Below, in pieces: positions 53,340 through 62,133 of a stretch of DNA of 64,000 bases. Below the pieces are notes generated by a model that was given only the letters and a program-made list of their open reading frames with translations, was not told the DNA's origin and did not search any database. Where the stretch lies: positions 554,741 through 618,740 of the forward strand of contig CAJNDS010002612.1 of NCBI GenBank assembly GCA_905221605.1, read 5' to 3'. The translations under genes were made by a program, and so were the position numbers. The DNA comes from Symbiodinium natans (lineage: Eukaryota; Sar; Dinophyceae; Suessiales; Symbiodiniaceae). The number at the start of each line of letters is the position of its first letter. Within the stretch, counting starts at the first letter, position 1.

Positions 53340-53660
53340 TTTTACTTCAAACATCCCACCGTAGGGATTCGGGGGTTGGGCATTTCAGGGAGTCTCTGGG
53401 GTTGGGCACTCCAGGGAGCTGGGGTTGGGCACTTCAGGGCGTCTCTGGGGTTGGGCACTGTGGTTGGGCACTCCAGGAAAACTCTGGGTTTGGGGGTTGG
53501 CACTCCAGGAACACTCTTGGGGTTGGGCACTCCAGAAAGATTCTGTGGTTGGGCACCACGGAGTCTCTTCGGCACTCCAGAAGTCTCTGGGGTTGGGGAC
53601 TCCGGGAGTGTCTGGGTTGGGCACTCCAGAAAGTCTCTGAGGTTGGGCACTCCACGGAGT
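53340..53660. repeat. GGTTGGGCACTCCAGG minisatellite, about 10 units
   Basis: Irregular 20-35 bp units built on GTTGGGCACTCCAG and GAGTCTCTGGG. Preceded by ACTTCAAACATCCCA, also found before a shorter version at about 39998. The overlapping open frames on both strands are products of the repeat. Confidence 0.8.
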
Positions 53661-54005
53661 CTGTAGGAGTAGACCAGGCGAGGAAAAAAAGATCCGGGCG
53701 AGGAGAAGAGTTGAGTTAAAGATCTAACAACCCCACACCGAAGGTGGGGAACTACGCCCAAAACAGCCTAGGTCCTGCAAACCCTAAGCCGATTCTGGAG
53801 GCCATGTTCAGAAAACCTTTATGGCCATCGGGCCTGGGACTCTCAGGGGCTTAGGCTCTATGGGGTCAGCTCTCCAACCCTGTTTCGCATTGTGTTGCCT
53901 TAGGGATGAGTCGTTTGGAGCCCTTCGAAGCATTCTGCCGCTCTAAGCCCTAAACCCCGAGACCCCCAAAACCCCCTAAACCCCTAGACTCCAAACTCTA
54001 AACTT

Positions 54006-54101
54006 GGGATGTTCCCCTTATGCTACCAATCCTTAATAGGGATCATAGTACCCCCTGCGAAAATCCTTATTCAGGACTGGTAGTATAAGGGGGAACATCC
54101 C
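54006..54101. mobile_element. Foldback element, family F2
   Basis: GGGATGTTCCCCTTATGCTA pairs with TAGTATAAGGGGGAACATCCC over nearly 30 bp. Like the 50086 copy it abuts a CCCTAAA array. Confidence 0.75.
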
Positions 54102-54103
54102 TA

Positions 54104-54385
54104 AACCCTAAACCCTAAACCCTAAACCCTAAACCCTAAAACCCTAAAACCCTAAAACCCTAAAACCCTAAGACCCTAAAACCCTAAAACCCTAAAACCC
54201 TAAAACCCTAAGACCCTAAAACCCTAAAACCCTAAAACCCTAAAACCCTAAAACCCTAAAACCCTAAAACCCTAAAACCCTAAAACGCTAAACCCTAAAC
54301 CCTAAACCCTAAACCCTAAGCCCTAAACCCTAAACCCTAAACCCTAAAGCCTAAAGCCTAAACCCTAAACCCTAAACCCTAAACA
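54104..54385. repeat. CCCTAAA array with a CCCTAAAA octamer core
   Basis: Heptamers, then about 20 octamers (54137-54295) including a repeated CCCTAAGA variant, then heptamers again. Confidence 0.92.
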
Positions 54386-54423
54386 AGCCTAAGCCCCTAA
54401 GCCCCCAAACCCTTGCCTTGCAG

Positions 54424-54475
54424 GTCTCGAAGCCCGTGACCTTTCCATCCGAGCTCAATCTTCGGCCTTACTTGT
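54424..54475 (+). CDS. USP exon VSKPVTFPSELNLRPYL
   Basis: Acceptor GCCTTGCAG; reads VSKPVTFPSELNLRPYL plus T; GT donor (TTGT|GTGCAG). K-x-V-x-FP-x-x-L-x-L-x-x-Y is the USP segment after LKRF. Confidence 0.92.
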
Positions 54476-54499
54476 GTGCAGGCGCTACTGGTTTAGGGG

Positions 54500-54618
54500 T
54501 TGGGGGGTTTAGGGTTTAGGGTTTAGGGTTTAGGGTTTAGGGTTTAGGGTTTAGGCTTCAGGGTGCGGAGGCCTGAGGTTGAGGACGTGGGTGCTAAGGT
54601 TTTAGGGTAGTTTAGGGT

Positions 54619-54650
<32 letters not shown>

Positions 54651-54710
54651 GGTTTAGGGTTTAGGGTTTAGGGTTTAGGGTTTAGGGTTTAGGGTTGGTT
54701 CCTATGCCTT
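54500..54710. repeat. TTTAGGG and TTGAGGG arrays
   Basis: Two TTTAGGG blocks (54503-54556 and 54649-54695), the second preceded by five TTGAGGG units. Confidence 0.85.
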
Positions 54711-55116
54711 CCAAAGCCCGAAACTCCAAAAGGCAGCTTGGGGAGCGTTGAGTTCAGGGTTTAGGGCTTAGGGTTTAGGGTTTAGGGTTTAGGGTTTAGG
54801 GTTTAGGGTGTAGGGTTTAGGATCTAGGGTCATTGAGTTTGGGCTTCAGGCGGCACTTCCTACTTGGAGGGTTTCGGGTTTCGGGTTCAGGGTTGCAGCT
54901 TCGGCATTGAGATGAAGACCACCTTTCGAAAGGATTGCAACCCAACAGGGCTGTGCTGGTCTACGCCAGGCGAAGGCTGAAACCCTAAGCCCTATAAGCC
55001 CTAAACCCTAAACCCTATAGCACTTTGGCTGGTGTGACGCATCTCGCCCGCTGGGCTGGGCCCTTGCATTAGACGTACGGTATGATAGACGGTGACTGAC
55101 GGTCGCTGCCCAGGTG

Positions 55117-55216
55117 CAAGTACTTAGTAGCTGAGTGAGTACACTTTACACTTTTTGGGATACTAGAACCCCTGCAAGTGTACACTTTCTTGGGGGCTAA
55201 TGAACTCAGCAAGTAA
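55117..55216. mobile_element. Foldback with TACTT...CTGAGT arms
   Basis: TACTTAGTAGCTGAGT and ACTCAGCAAGTA are imperfect inverted ends; AGTACACTTTACAC/GTGTACACTTT pair further in. Confidence 0.45.
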
Positions 55217-55985
55217 GAAGTAGCAGTTGAACGCTTAAAGGGTTCTAAGTCAAAGTTGGCCTTTTGCATGACGGACGATGGAGATTCATGCTTCTCGGGG
55301 GCCCCTAGGTGTGAAGGGAGATGCGGCCAGTGCTCTGAATCAGGGTTGTTGCTTGGGTACTTTATTGGCTTTCTACAGCATGTCTATTTGGTGCGCAGGG
55401 CAGCAGCAGCAGTATACTTTGTGGTACTTTACTGTAACTTTAGATCCTTACATTTTTTGGGTTTATTGGGTTTCTTATTAAGGCAGCTAAAAGTTTAATT
55501 TATAGCTACCCTCCTGAGTGCAGCCAAGTATAGGTGTTCGGGTTAATTGAGCTGCCAAAAGCAGAAACCGACCAACAAAAGCTCAGTGCATCAGCTTCCA
55601 ACCTCCCGGTCCTCGCCTAGCATAAGTAGCAGCATGGCTTCTCAGAAGCGCAAAAAGATCTATAGTTTAGGGTTTAGGGCTTAGGGTTCAGGGTTTAGGG
55701 TTTAGGTAGCGAAACAGCTAGAGAGGTTCTCTGAGCAGCAATAGGATTTAAAGGGACCGCAGTTCAAAAGAGGAATGTAGCCCAACAACTCGGTCCACTG
55801 GCGTTTAAGACCCTATCCCCAACCGCCAATCTCCAAGACAACCTAAAAACTTGCGTCCCTGCACCCTGATCCTTACCCCTAAACCCCCAAGAGCCCTAAA
55901 CCCTCAACCCTAAACCCTAAACCCTAAACCCTTAACCCTTAACCCTAAACCCTCCGACCCCAAGCCTACGCCCGAAACTTCGCAG

Positions 55986-56019
55986 GCGCGCCGGGTGCAG
56001 AGCGGCCACTGCTGTACGA
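55986..56019 (+). CDS. USP exon APGAERPLLY
   Basis: Acceptor CTTCGCAG; GC completes Cys, then APGAERPLLY plus GA; GC donor (TACGA|GCCCCT). With the next exon it gives LLY-ELRAVIVHLD, matching Y-x-L-x-AVIVH of USPs. Confidence 0.85.
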
Positions 56020-56402
56020 GCCCCTCAGCTGCGACTCTGTAATTTTGGGGTTCAGGGTTTCAGGGTTTCAGGGTTTAGGGTTTAGGAGTGTAGGGCTTAG
56101 GGTTTCAAGTTTCAGGGATTGGGTTTTGGGGTGCCGGGTTTCCGGTTTAGGGTTTTCTGTCCGGTTTGTGGCCGTGTTTCTTTTAGTCATGGTCATATTC
56201 AGTTTTCCGCTCCATAAGACCTATTCAATCTCTCTCGATGTATTGGTCCGGAGCTAAGTCACGGTTCAAAGTTGAAATGAAGGTGCTTTTTGGGGTTAAA
56301 TCGTTTATTTGGCTCCAGAACAGAAGTGACTTGCTTTTGGACCCCAAGCCCGGGCCCCAGACCCTAAACCCTCGACCAGAGGGGGTTGTTGACTTTCCCC
56401 CT

Positions 56403-56516
56403 GGTTCTTAGTAGGGAATGAGGGAATTTGGGCCCTACATATACCCTTTAAGGGATTATAAAGGGTACCTCATTCCCTAAACCCTAAACCCTAAACCCTA
56501 AACCCTACTAAGAACC
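56403..56516. mobile_element. Foldback with four heptamers inserted in one arm
   Basis: Left arm GGTTCTTAGTAGGGAATGAGG. Right arm is its complement, CCTCATTCCC ... TACTAAGAACC, interrupted exactly after CCC by four TAAACCC units (56478-56505). Without them the two 21-bp arms are perfectly complementary. Confidence 0.85.
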
Positions 56517-56639
56517 CGCCAGCTTTGTTCGGGACCTTGCTGCGAGAAATTCCCGAATGACGCGCCCTGACAAAGTGCGCCGCACGTAGTATCCCTATAA
56601 GCCTGAGGGTCAGAGCGGCAAGCTCTGAGCCGTGCAGGG

Positions 56640-56704
56640 TGGTTTAGGGTTTAGGGTTTAGGGTTTAGGGTTTAGGGTTTAGGGTTTAGGGTTTAGGGTT
56701 TAGG
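56640..56704. repeat. TTTAGGG array
   Basis: Nine units ending 46 bp before a USP exon acceptor. Confidence 0.95.
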
Positions 56705-56750
56705 GCAACAGAACCCCCCCCCCCCCCAGCACCTCGGGCTCTTTCCGGAG

Positions 56751-56806
56751 GCTGCGCGCTGTCATAGTGCACCTCGACAAGGCGGGGGCACCCCCAGAGC
56801 TTGAGG
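56751..56806 (+). CDS. USP exon LRAVIVHLDKAGAPPELE
   Basis: Acceptor TCTTTCCGGAG; G completes Glu, then LRAVIVHLDKAGAPPELE plus G; GT donor (GAGG|GTAAGAC), the most canonical in the gene. It precedes the His box. Confidence 0.9.
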
Positions 56807-56836
56807 GTAAGACTTTGGGATTCTTAGGATCGTTCG

Positions 56837-56943
56837 GGTTTAGGGTTTAGGGTTTAGGGTTTAGGGTTTAGGGTTTAGGGTTTAGGGTTTAGGGTTTAGG
56901 GTTTAGGGTTTAGGGTTTAGGGTTTAGGGTTTAGGGTTTAGGG
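56837..56943. repeat. TTTAGGG array, 15 units
   Basis: Pure heptamers starting about 30 bp after the donor of the preceding exon. Confidence 0.95.
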
Positions 56944-57329
56944 CTATCACCCCCGTCAGCTCCACCCCCGTGAAACCTAGCTGGGCCATTTTCAGTGGGC
57001 GGGTCGAATCTTAGACCACCAGCATTTGCTGAGCATTCATTCCTGGGAAGAGAGTGTTCTTAGTCTGTTGGCTTAGGGTTCAGGGTATAGAGTTTTTGGG
57101 ATTTGGGGTTGGGGGCTGTAAGAGTCTTCGGCCTATTTGGGTATATCTAGAGGGTTGAGAATTAGAGGGGGTAGGGTAACCCCTGACATTTTTGAACCAT
57201 AACGGTATGTTTGGCGATGGGCTGACCAGCTGCACGATGTGAGACCGAAAACGTGTGCATGCCTGGATTCCGATGTGGTTGTCTACTGATTAGGTACAGT
57301 CGGTGTGCATAAAGAGGTTGTAGTAGCAA

Positions 57330-57380
57330 TCACCATCATCATCATCATCATCCTCATCATCCTCATCATAATCATAGCAA
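57330..57380. repeat. ATC microsatellite upstream of the nested gene
   Basis: CATCATCATCATC with CCTCATCAT interruptions, ending about 20 bp before the first in-frame ATG of the DXO-like gene. Confidence 0.8.
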
Positions 57381-57516
57381 CCACAACAGCGCGAAGTCTT
57401 GGATGCGTGTGGATCTCGGCTCCGAAGGGCAAATTCGGCGAAGGCTTCTAGCTCTGCGCATTGTGTCTGTACACTCTTCGGCGTGTCACGAGGCGCAGCG
57501 TAGGAGCTTCATTGAC

Positions 57517-58563
57517 ATGCCCCGGTGGTCAAAGCTAGCACTTCTCTGCTTCTATGCAGCAGTTGGACTGCTGGCTTTCTGCCAACATGGCAGTTGCAAG
57601 CACAAGGAGCCACGGAGTCCACGGAGGGCAGGCGCTCGAATCTTGACACTTCAGCACAAGGAACTCCACGATGCACCAGCTTGTAGCGTCGACGACTTTC
57701 ACACCGTTGTGAGCACGGTCCGGGACGAAGATGGTCATGTCCGCCTCGGGACGCCCCCGAGATTCTACCCTCCCTTACCTGGGCGTACGTTGGAGAAGGA
57801 GGCGACACGAAGTTCCTTCAACACTTCAAGGTTTGTGGACAAAGCTGGGTACATGGTGGAGCAGGGGGGGGCCAAGTGCCAGCAGAGCATGGCTTCTGCC
57901 AATTTCTTGATGCCCCGACAGGTTCTGATGATGCTCTTCAGATGGGTGGTGCTGGACCGTGAGTTTGCCGGACGGGCGTGGTATGAGAGAATGAAAAGCC
58001 TTGTTCACCAGCCTGTCTTGCTAGAATGGACATCCGCGGACAAGTTTGGTTCAGAAGCCTGCCTTGCAGCTTCTGCAGACAGAGCCGTGGCTGGAAAAAC
58101 AGAGTGGACGGGCTGGAAAGACTATAGCCAAGCCTTTGAGCGCCTAGCTGCACCAGGCAAGAGCGGCGACCATCACCAAATTGTGAAGCTGTGCCTTAGA
58201 GGTTTGGAAGTGGCTGTCTATACAGAAGTCGATGCTGCAAATGACGTCGGCGAACCTGTAGAGCTGAAAACGGTCAGCTCGCGCAATGAGCACACTTTCT
58301 TTGCTGAGAGGATGTTGCCCACCTATTTCCAGCTCTTGTTTTCAAATTGCAAGTCTATGTGCCTTGGCGTCATTAACCGTGGCATGCTCATGGAAGTCAA
58401 AGAGTTGACTTTGACCGACATGTCCAGCTTGCTAACCGAAGCAGGAGACGATGCTGACTTGTTGCTGGGTAGGCTGGCAGCAGCGTTGATGGCCATTTCG
58501 GAGACTTGCGCTGCCAAGCGGAGAGATGAGGGATTTTCAGGACCTTATCGAATGCCATCATGA
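57517..58563 (+). CDS. DXO/RAI1-like decapping-exonuclease family protein, intronless
   Basis: A complete 348-codon frame from the ATG at 57517; an earlier in-frame ATG at 57403 would give 386. I prefer 57517 because it opens MPRWSK followed by a hydrophobic LALLCFYAAVGLLAFC, a typical signal peptide or anchor. Numbered from 57403, the C-terminal half shows the metal-site motifs of the DXO/RAI1 family in order: FE (Glu246, motif partly lost), TEVDA (Glu275, Asp277), PVELKT (Glu287, Lys289) and a Gln at 310 (YFQLLF). Family members trim or remove faulty RNA 5' caps and degrade RNA, usually in nucleus or cytosol, so the leader is odd; the basic stretch after it (KHKEPRSPRRAGAR) could be an organelle-targeting part. 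It lies in the USP intron between 56806 and 59928, same strand, with no introns of its own, which suggests a retroposed copy. Family call from motifs only. Confidence 0.68.
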   Translation: MPRWSKLALLCFYAAVGLLAFCQHGSCKHKEPRSPRRAGARILTLQHKELHDAPACSVDDFHTVVSTVRDEDGHVRLGTPPRFYPPLPGRTLEKEATRSSFNTSRFVDKAGYMVEQGGAKCQQSMASANFLMPRQVLMMLFRWVVLDREFAGRAWYERMKSLVHQPVLLEWTSADKFGSEACLAASADRAVAGKTEWTGWKDYSQAFERLAAPGKSGDHHQIVKLCLRGLEVAVYTEVDAANDVGEPVELKTVSSRNEHTFFAERMLPTYFQLLFSNCKSMCLGVINRGMLMEVKELTLTDMSSLLTEAGDDADLLLGRLAAALMAISETCAAKRRDEGFSGPYRMPS

Positions 58564-59714
58564 TTTCAATCTGGAGGTGCAGATTGATTGACAGTTGAGA
58601 CGTGCTTCGCTTGAAGCACAGATGTTGTGTCACCAACGAAAATGTAAGCCTCTACATTCACGCGACTGTTTTTTGTCGGTGCTTGCTGGCTAAGGCGTGG
58701 CAATCAGTCATTTTGTGTACGTCCCACCGCAAAAAGCCCTTTTTACACGCCAATCAAGCATGACCTCCTTGCTAGGAAGGACCCCACATACACACACCCG
58801 TACTTTGGGAAAGTACAGCTGACTCGTACCCCCTCCCTGTGGGCATATTGCTCGCAAGCCTTGTGGTGCTCTGTAACCTTTTGGGGGTTCTGGGTTGCTT
58901 TAGAAAGCGCACAAGAAAGGGCATACTCTGTTGTTCTTAGGTTACAGGTGAACTTAGATCTTGAATGCGCACGATGCTGCTTTGGCCGCTTCCACTACCC
59001 AGCCTAGCACCGAGCTTTGCTGAGTTGCCCCTCTGGAGGGCACCCGAAGTTTGGCGTGCGGGCTGCGTGGGGGCTGCGTTCGGCATGCTGCTTGCTCTTC
59101 CAATCAGGGGCGCAGATTGTGTCAGCCTGTCTTGGCCCGTGTTGTTCAGCAGAGCTTAGGGTTTCGGGTTTTAGGGTTTAACAACACGCAGCCCTAGACC
59201 CTAAAGCCGAATTTGCAGCAAAGGGTTGCTGGAAGTTCTTGAATGCAAGCAGTCCGACGGCCCGTTGCTCAGGGAGACAACAATGCTGCTGAGCGCGAAG
59301 CACCCTGAACCACTGAACCCTAGGGTTTCGGGTTTAGGTTTTACGGTTTACGGTTTAGGGAATCCTAAACGAAGTAGGGTTTTCATGGAGGTTTTATGGT
59401 GGTTGTAAAGAGGGTTTCTTAAGCCTGTTGGTGAGTCTGAGGTCTCCTTTTCAGGCTACGACTTGAATGCCCTACTTCGAATCCTAAATCGCTAAACCCT
59501 AAATCCGACTTGTCGGATCGGGGGACTTAGTAAGTAGTGGACGGAGGCTCAGGGTCTTAGGTCCTTATGGTTCTTAGGCCTGAAACCCTGGACCCTGAAC
59601 CCTGAACCCTGAACCGAAACCCTAAACCTAAACCGCCCTTCAAGCCTCTCGAGCATTCGTACAAGCCCCCTAAAGAGTCTTTGGGCCCGAATCTACAAGC
59701 AGGCCCTTGTCCTA
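58564..59714. other. Region after the nested gene
   Basis: Holds a divergent F1 foldback (58871-58947), a 64-codon frame (58965-59159) without recognisable domain, and short degenerate heptamers. I see no supportable gene. Confidence 0.45.
58871..58947. mobile_element. Divergent foldback, family F1
   Basis: CTGTAACC and GGTTACAG are perfect inverted ends; the interior TTTTGGGGGTTCTGGGTTGC and AAAGGGCATACTCTG parallels the other F1 copies. Confidence 0.5.
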
Positions 59715-59922
59715 TTTTAGGGTTTAGGTTTAGGGTTTAGGGTTTAGGGTTTAGGGTTTAGGGTTTAGGGTTTAGGGTTTAGGGTTTAGGGTTTAGGGTT
59801 AGGGTTTAGGGTTTAGGGTTTAGGGTTTAGGGTTTAGGGTTTAGGGTTTAGGGTTTAGGGTTTAGGGTACAGGGTTTAGGGTTTAGGGTTTAGGGTTTAG
59901 GGTTTAGGGTTTAGGGTTTACG
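59715..59922. repeat. TTTAGGG array, about 29 units
   Basis: Nearly pure; ends a few bases before the His-box exon acceptor (TTTACGGCTAG). Confidence 0.95.
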
Positions 59923-59927
59923 GCTAG

Positions 59928-59984
59928 AGGCCGGCTACTCCCACTTCGGCCACTACATCGCCTTCGTGCGGTGCGCCGGCGAGC
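59928..59984 (+). CDS. USP His-box exon (GYSHFGHYIAFVR)
   Basis: Acceptor ACGGCTAG; AG completes Glu, then AGYSHFGHYIAFVRCAGE plus C; GC donor (GAGC|GCACCT). G-x-x-x-GHY-x-A-x-V is the USP histidine box; the His of GHY is the catalytic base. The acceptor region is practically the end of a heptamer array. Confidence 0.93.
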
Positions 59985-59999
59985 GCACCTCGGGCCCAA

Positions 60000-60565
60000 A
60001 ACCCCTAAACCCTAAACCCTAAACCCCAAACCCTAAACCCTAAACCCTGGAGGACTTGGGGTGAGGTGGGATTTTAGGGTGTTTGGGGCGCCCTAAACCC
60101 TAAACCCTAAACCCTAAACCCTAAACCCTAAACCCTAAACCCTAAACCCTAAACTCCAAACCCTAAACCCTAAACCCTAAACCCTAAACAAAAAAAACCC
60201 TAAACCCTAAACCCTAACCCTAAACCCTAAACCCTAAACCCTAACTAACCCTAAACCCTAACCCTAAACCTAAACCTAAACCCTAACCCTAACCCTAACC
60301 CTAACCCTAAACCCTAAACCCTAAACCCTAAAACCTAAACCCTAAACCCTAAAAACCCTAAACCCTAAACCCCCTAAACCCTAAACCCTAAACCCTAAAC
60401 CCTAAACCTAAACCCTAAACCCTAAACCCTAAACCCTAAACCCTAAACCCTAAACCCTAAACCCTAAACCCTAAACCCTAAACCCTAAACCCTAAACCCT
60501 AAACCCTAAACCCTAGACCCTAGACCCTAAACCCTAAACCCTAAACCCTAACTCTAAACCCTAAG
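60000..60565. repeat. CCCTAAA array, about 0.5 kb
   Basis: Long heptamer run with mixed CCTAAAC and CCCTAA units (60205-60310), interrupted by a 30-bp unique stretch at 60050-60092. It fills most of the intron after the His-box exon together with the foldbacks downstream. Confidence 0.92.
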
Positions 60566-60762
60566 TTTCAGAATGTTCAGGGCTTGGGGTTTTGAATGTT
60601 GTGAGGGTTTCGGTTTTAGGGTCTCCGCGCTTCGAGCATAGGATCGCAGGCCCACCCTAAGTCCCATCCCTGAAGCCCTAAACCCTGAACCCTAAACCCT
60701 AAACCCTAAACCCTAAACCCTAAACCCTAAACCCTCATAGTACACTTAGGCCTCTAAGCTGG

Positions 60763-60866
60763 GACCGGGAGTAGGCACTTTTTTCTTTTTTTGTAGTGTT
60801 GGTTCCCTTATAATCCCCTTCATGTCAAGAAGGGCACCCTTTTTCTTCCTAGGATACTCCCGGGTC
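60763..60866. mobile_element. Foldback element, family F1
   Basis: GACCGGGAGTAGGCAC ... GGATACTCCCGGGTC with the family interior GGTTCCCTTATAATCCCC and GAAGGGCACCCTTTTT. Confidence 0.6.
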
Positions 60867-60913
60867 TAGTAAGTCATCATGTTGCAAGCACCTTTCAGCC
60901 CAAGTGTACCCTA

Positions 60914-61141
60914 CTTGGAGGTCCATGGTACTTACTAACCACGTAGTAATTGCACTTATATCCCCAATTATAGCCATATTCGCGTAACTAAGGAGCAGAG
61001 GGTCCATTTGTAGTGCTATTATGGGTTTAGGTACCCCAAAACCCTATTTAGCATGGTTTTTTGGTACATAATTCCATAATAGTAATACAAATGGACCCTC
61101 TGGGACAGTTGTAGTTGGTTTCAAATACCACGAACCTCCAA
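60914..61141. mobile_element. Outer foldback enclosing an F3 element
   Basis: CTTGGAGGTCCATGGTACTT at the left is mirrored by AAATACCACGAACCTCCAA at the right. The same arm sequence occurs, reverse-complemented, at 7100-7147. The F3 copy (60996-61102) sits inside it. Confidence 0.55.
60996..61102. mobile_element. Foldback element, family F3
   Basis: CAGAGGGTCCATTTGTAGTG then CTATTATGG; the right end, read on the other strand, is CAGAGGGTCCATTTGTATTA then CTATTATGG. About 27 of 29 bases match. The interior mentions no heptamers, unlike the 5709 copy. Confidence 0.8.
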
Positions 61142-61541
61142 TTACCTGGGCAAGTGGGCCCCAAAATGCCAAAACGCAACGGCCATACACTCCGCTCCGT
61201 GTGGCGGCTTAGGCTTCGTTAGGCGGTAGGGTTTAGGGTTTAGGGTTTAGGGTTTAGGGTATAGGTTTTAGGGTTTAGGGTTTAGGGGTTTGGGCTTGGA
61301 TCGTTTGTGGCTTCAGGGACCAACCGGCTACTATCAAGATCATCATGTTGATAGGCGCCTAAGTCGCCAACAAGAGGCTACAAACTCCACACCGGGGTCT
61401 ACGGTTTAGGGTGACGGGGTTGGGGTTAAGGTTTAGGGTTGAGGGTTCTTTTCTTGCTTTTCTTGTTCCAGGTGGGGTGGTGGTGGTGGTTCTGACAAAC
61501 CCTACGGAAACTTTAAACGTCAAAACAAACCCGAGGCAAAG

Positions 61542-61600
61542 GAAGCTCCCGGTGGTTTTTGGTGGACGACAACAAAACGCAGGAAGTGGAGGAGGCTCAG
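61542..61600 (+). CDS. USP exon SSRWFLVDDNKTQEVEEAQ
   Basis: Acceptor AGGCAAAG; GA completes Arg, then SSRWFLVDDNKTQEVEEAQ; GC donor (GCTCAG|GCGCGA), phase 0. W-x-x-x-DD-x-x-x-x-x-V is the last USP box and supplies the catalytic Asp/Asn. Confidence 0.92.
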
Positions 61601-62133
61601 GCGCGACTCTCACGTCAGGGTTCAGGGTTCAGGGTTCAGGGTTCAGGGTTCAAAGGGTTCAAAGGGTTTAGGGTTCAGGGTTCAGGGTTCAAAGGGTTTA
61701 GGGTTTAGGGTTCAGGGTTTAGGGTTTAGGATTTAGGGTCTACGTAGGGTTTAGGGTTTAGGGTTGTCGGTTTGGGCTTTGGGGCAGTGGATGAATGAGC
61801 TTCGGCCGATTTGCTGCCCGCCCGATTCCGTATCCACGTTTGACGCATACTAAGCCTAAACCCCAGGCCAAGTCATTGCCTTTTACCCAAATCATTGCCC
61901 TGTACCCGGCTAAAGAACCCTGAACTCCATACCCTAAACCCAAAGCCCCAAACCCTAAACCCTAAACCCTGAACCCTAAACCCTAAACACTAAACACTAA
62001 ACCCTAAACACTAAACCCTAAACCCTACTCCTAAACTCTAAACTTAAACCGTAAACCCTAAATTCAAAACCCTAACCCTAAACCCTAAACTCGAAACCCT
62101 AACCTAAGAAGTAGCCCCGCGCGATTTTTGGAG

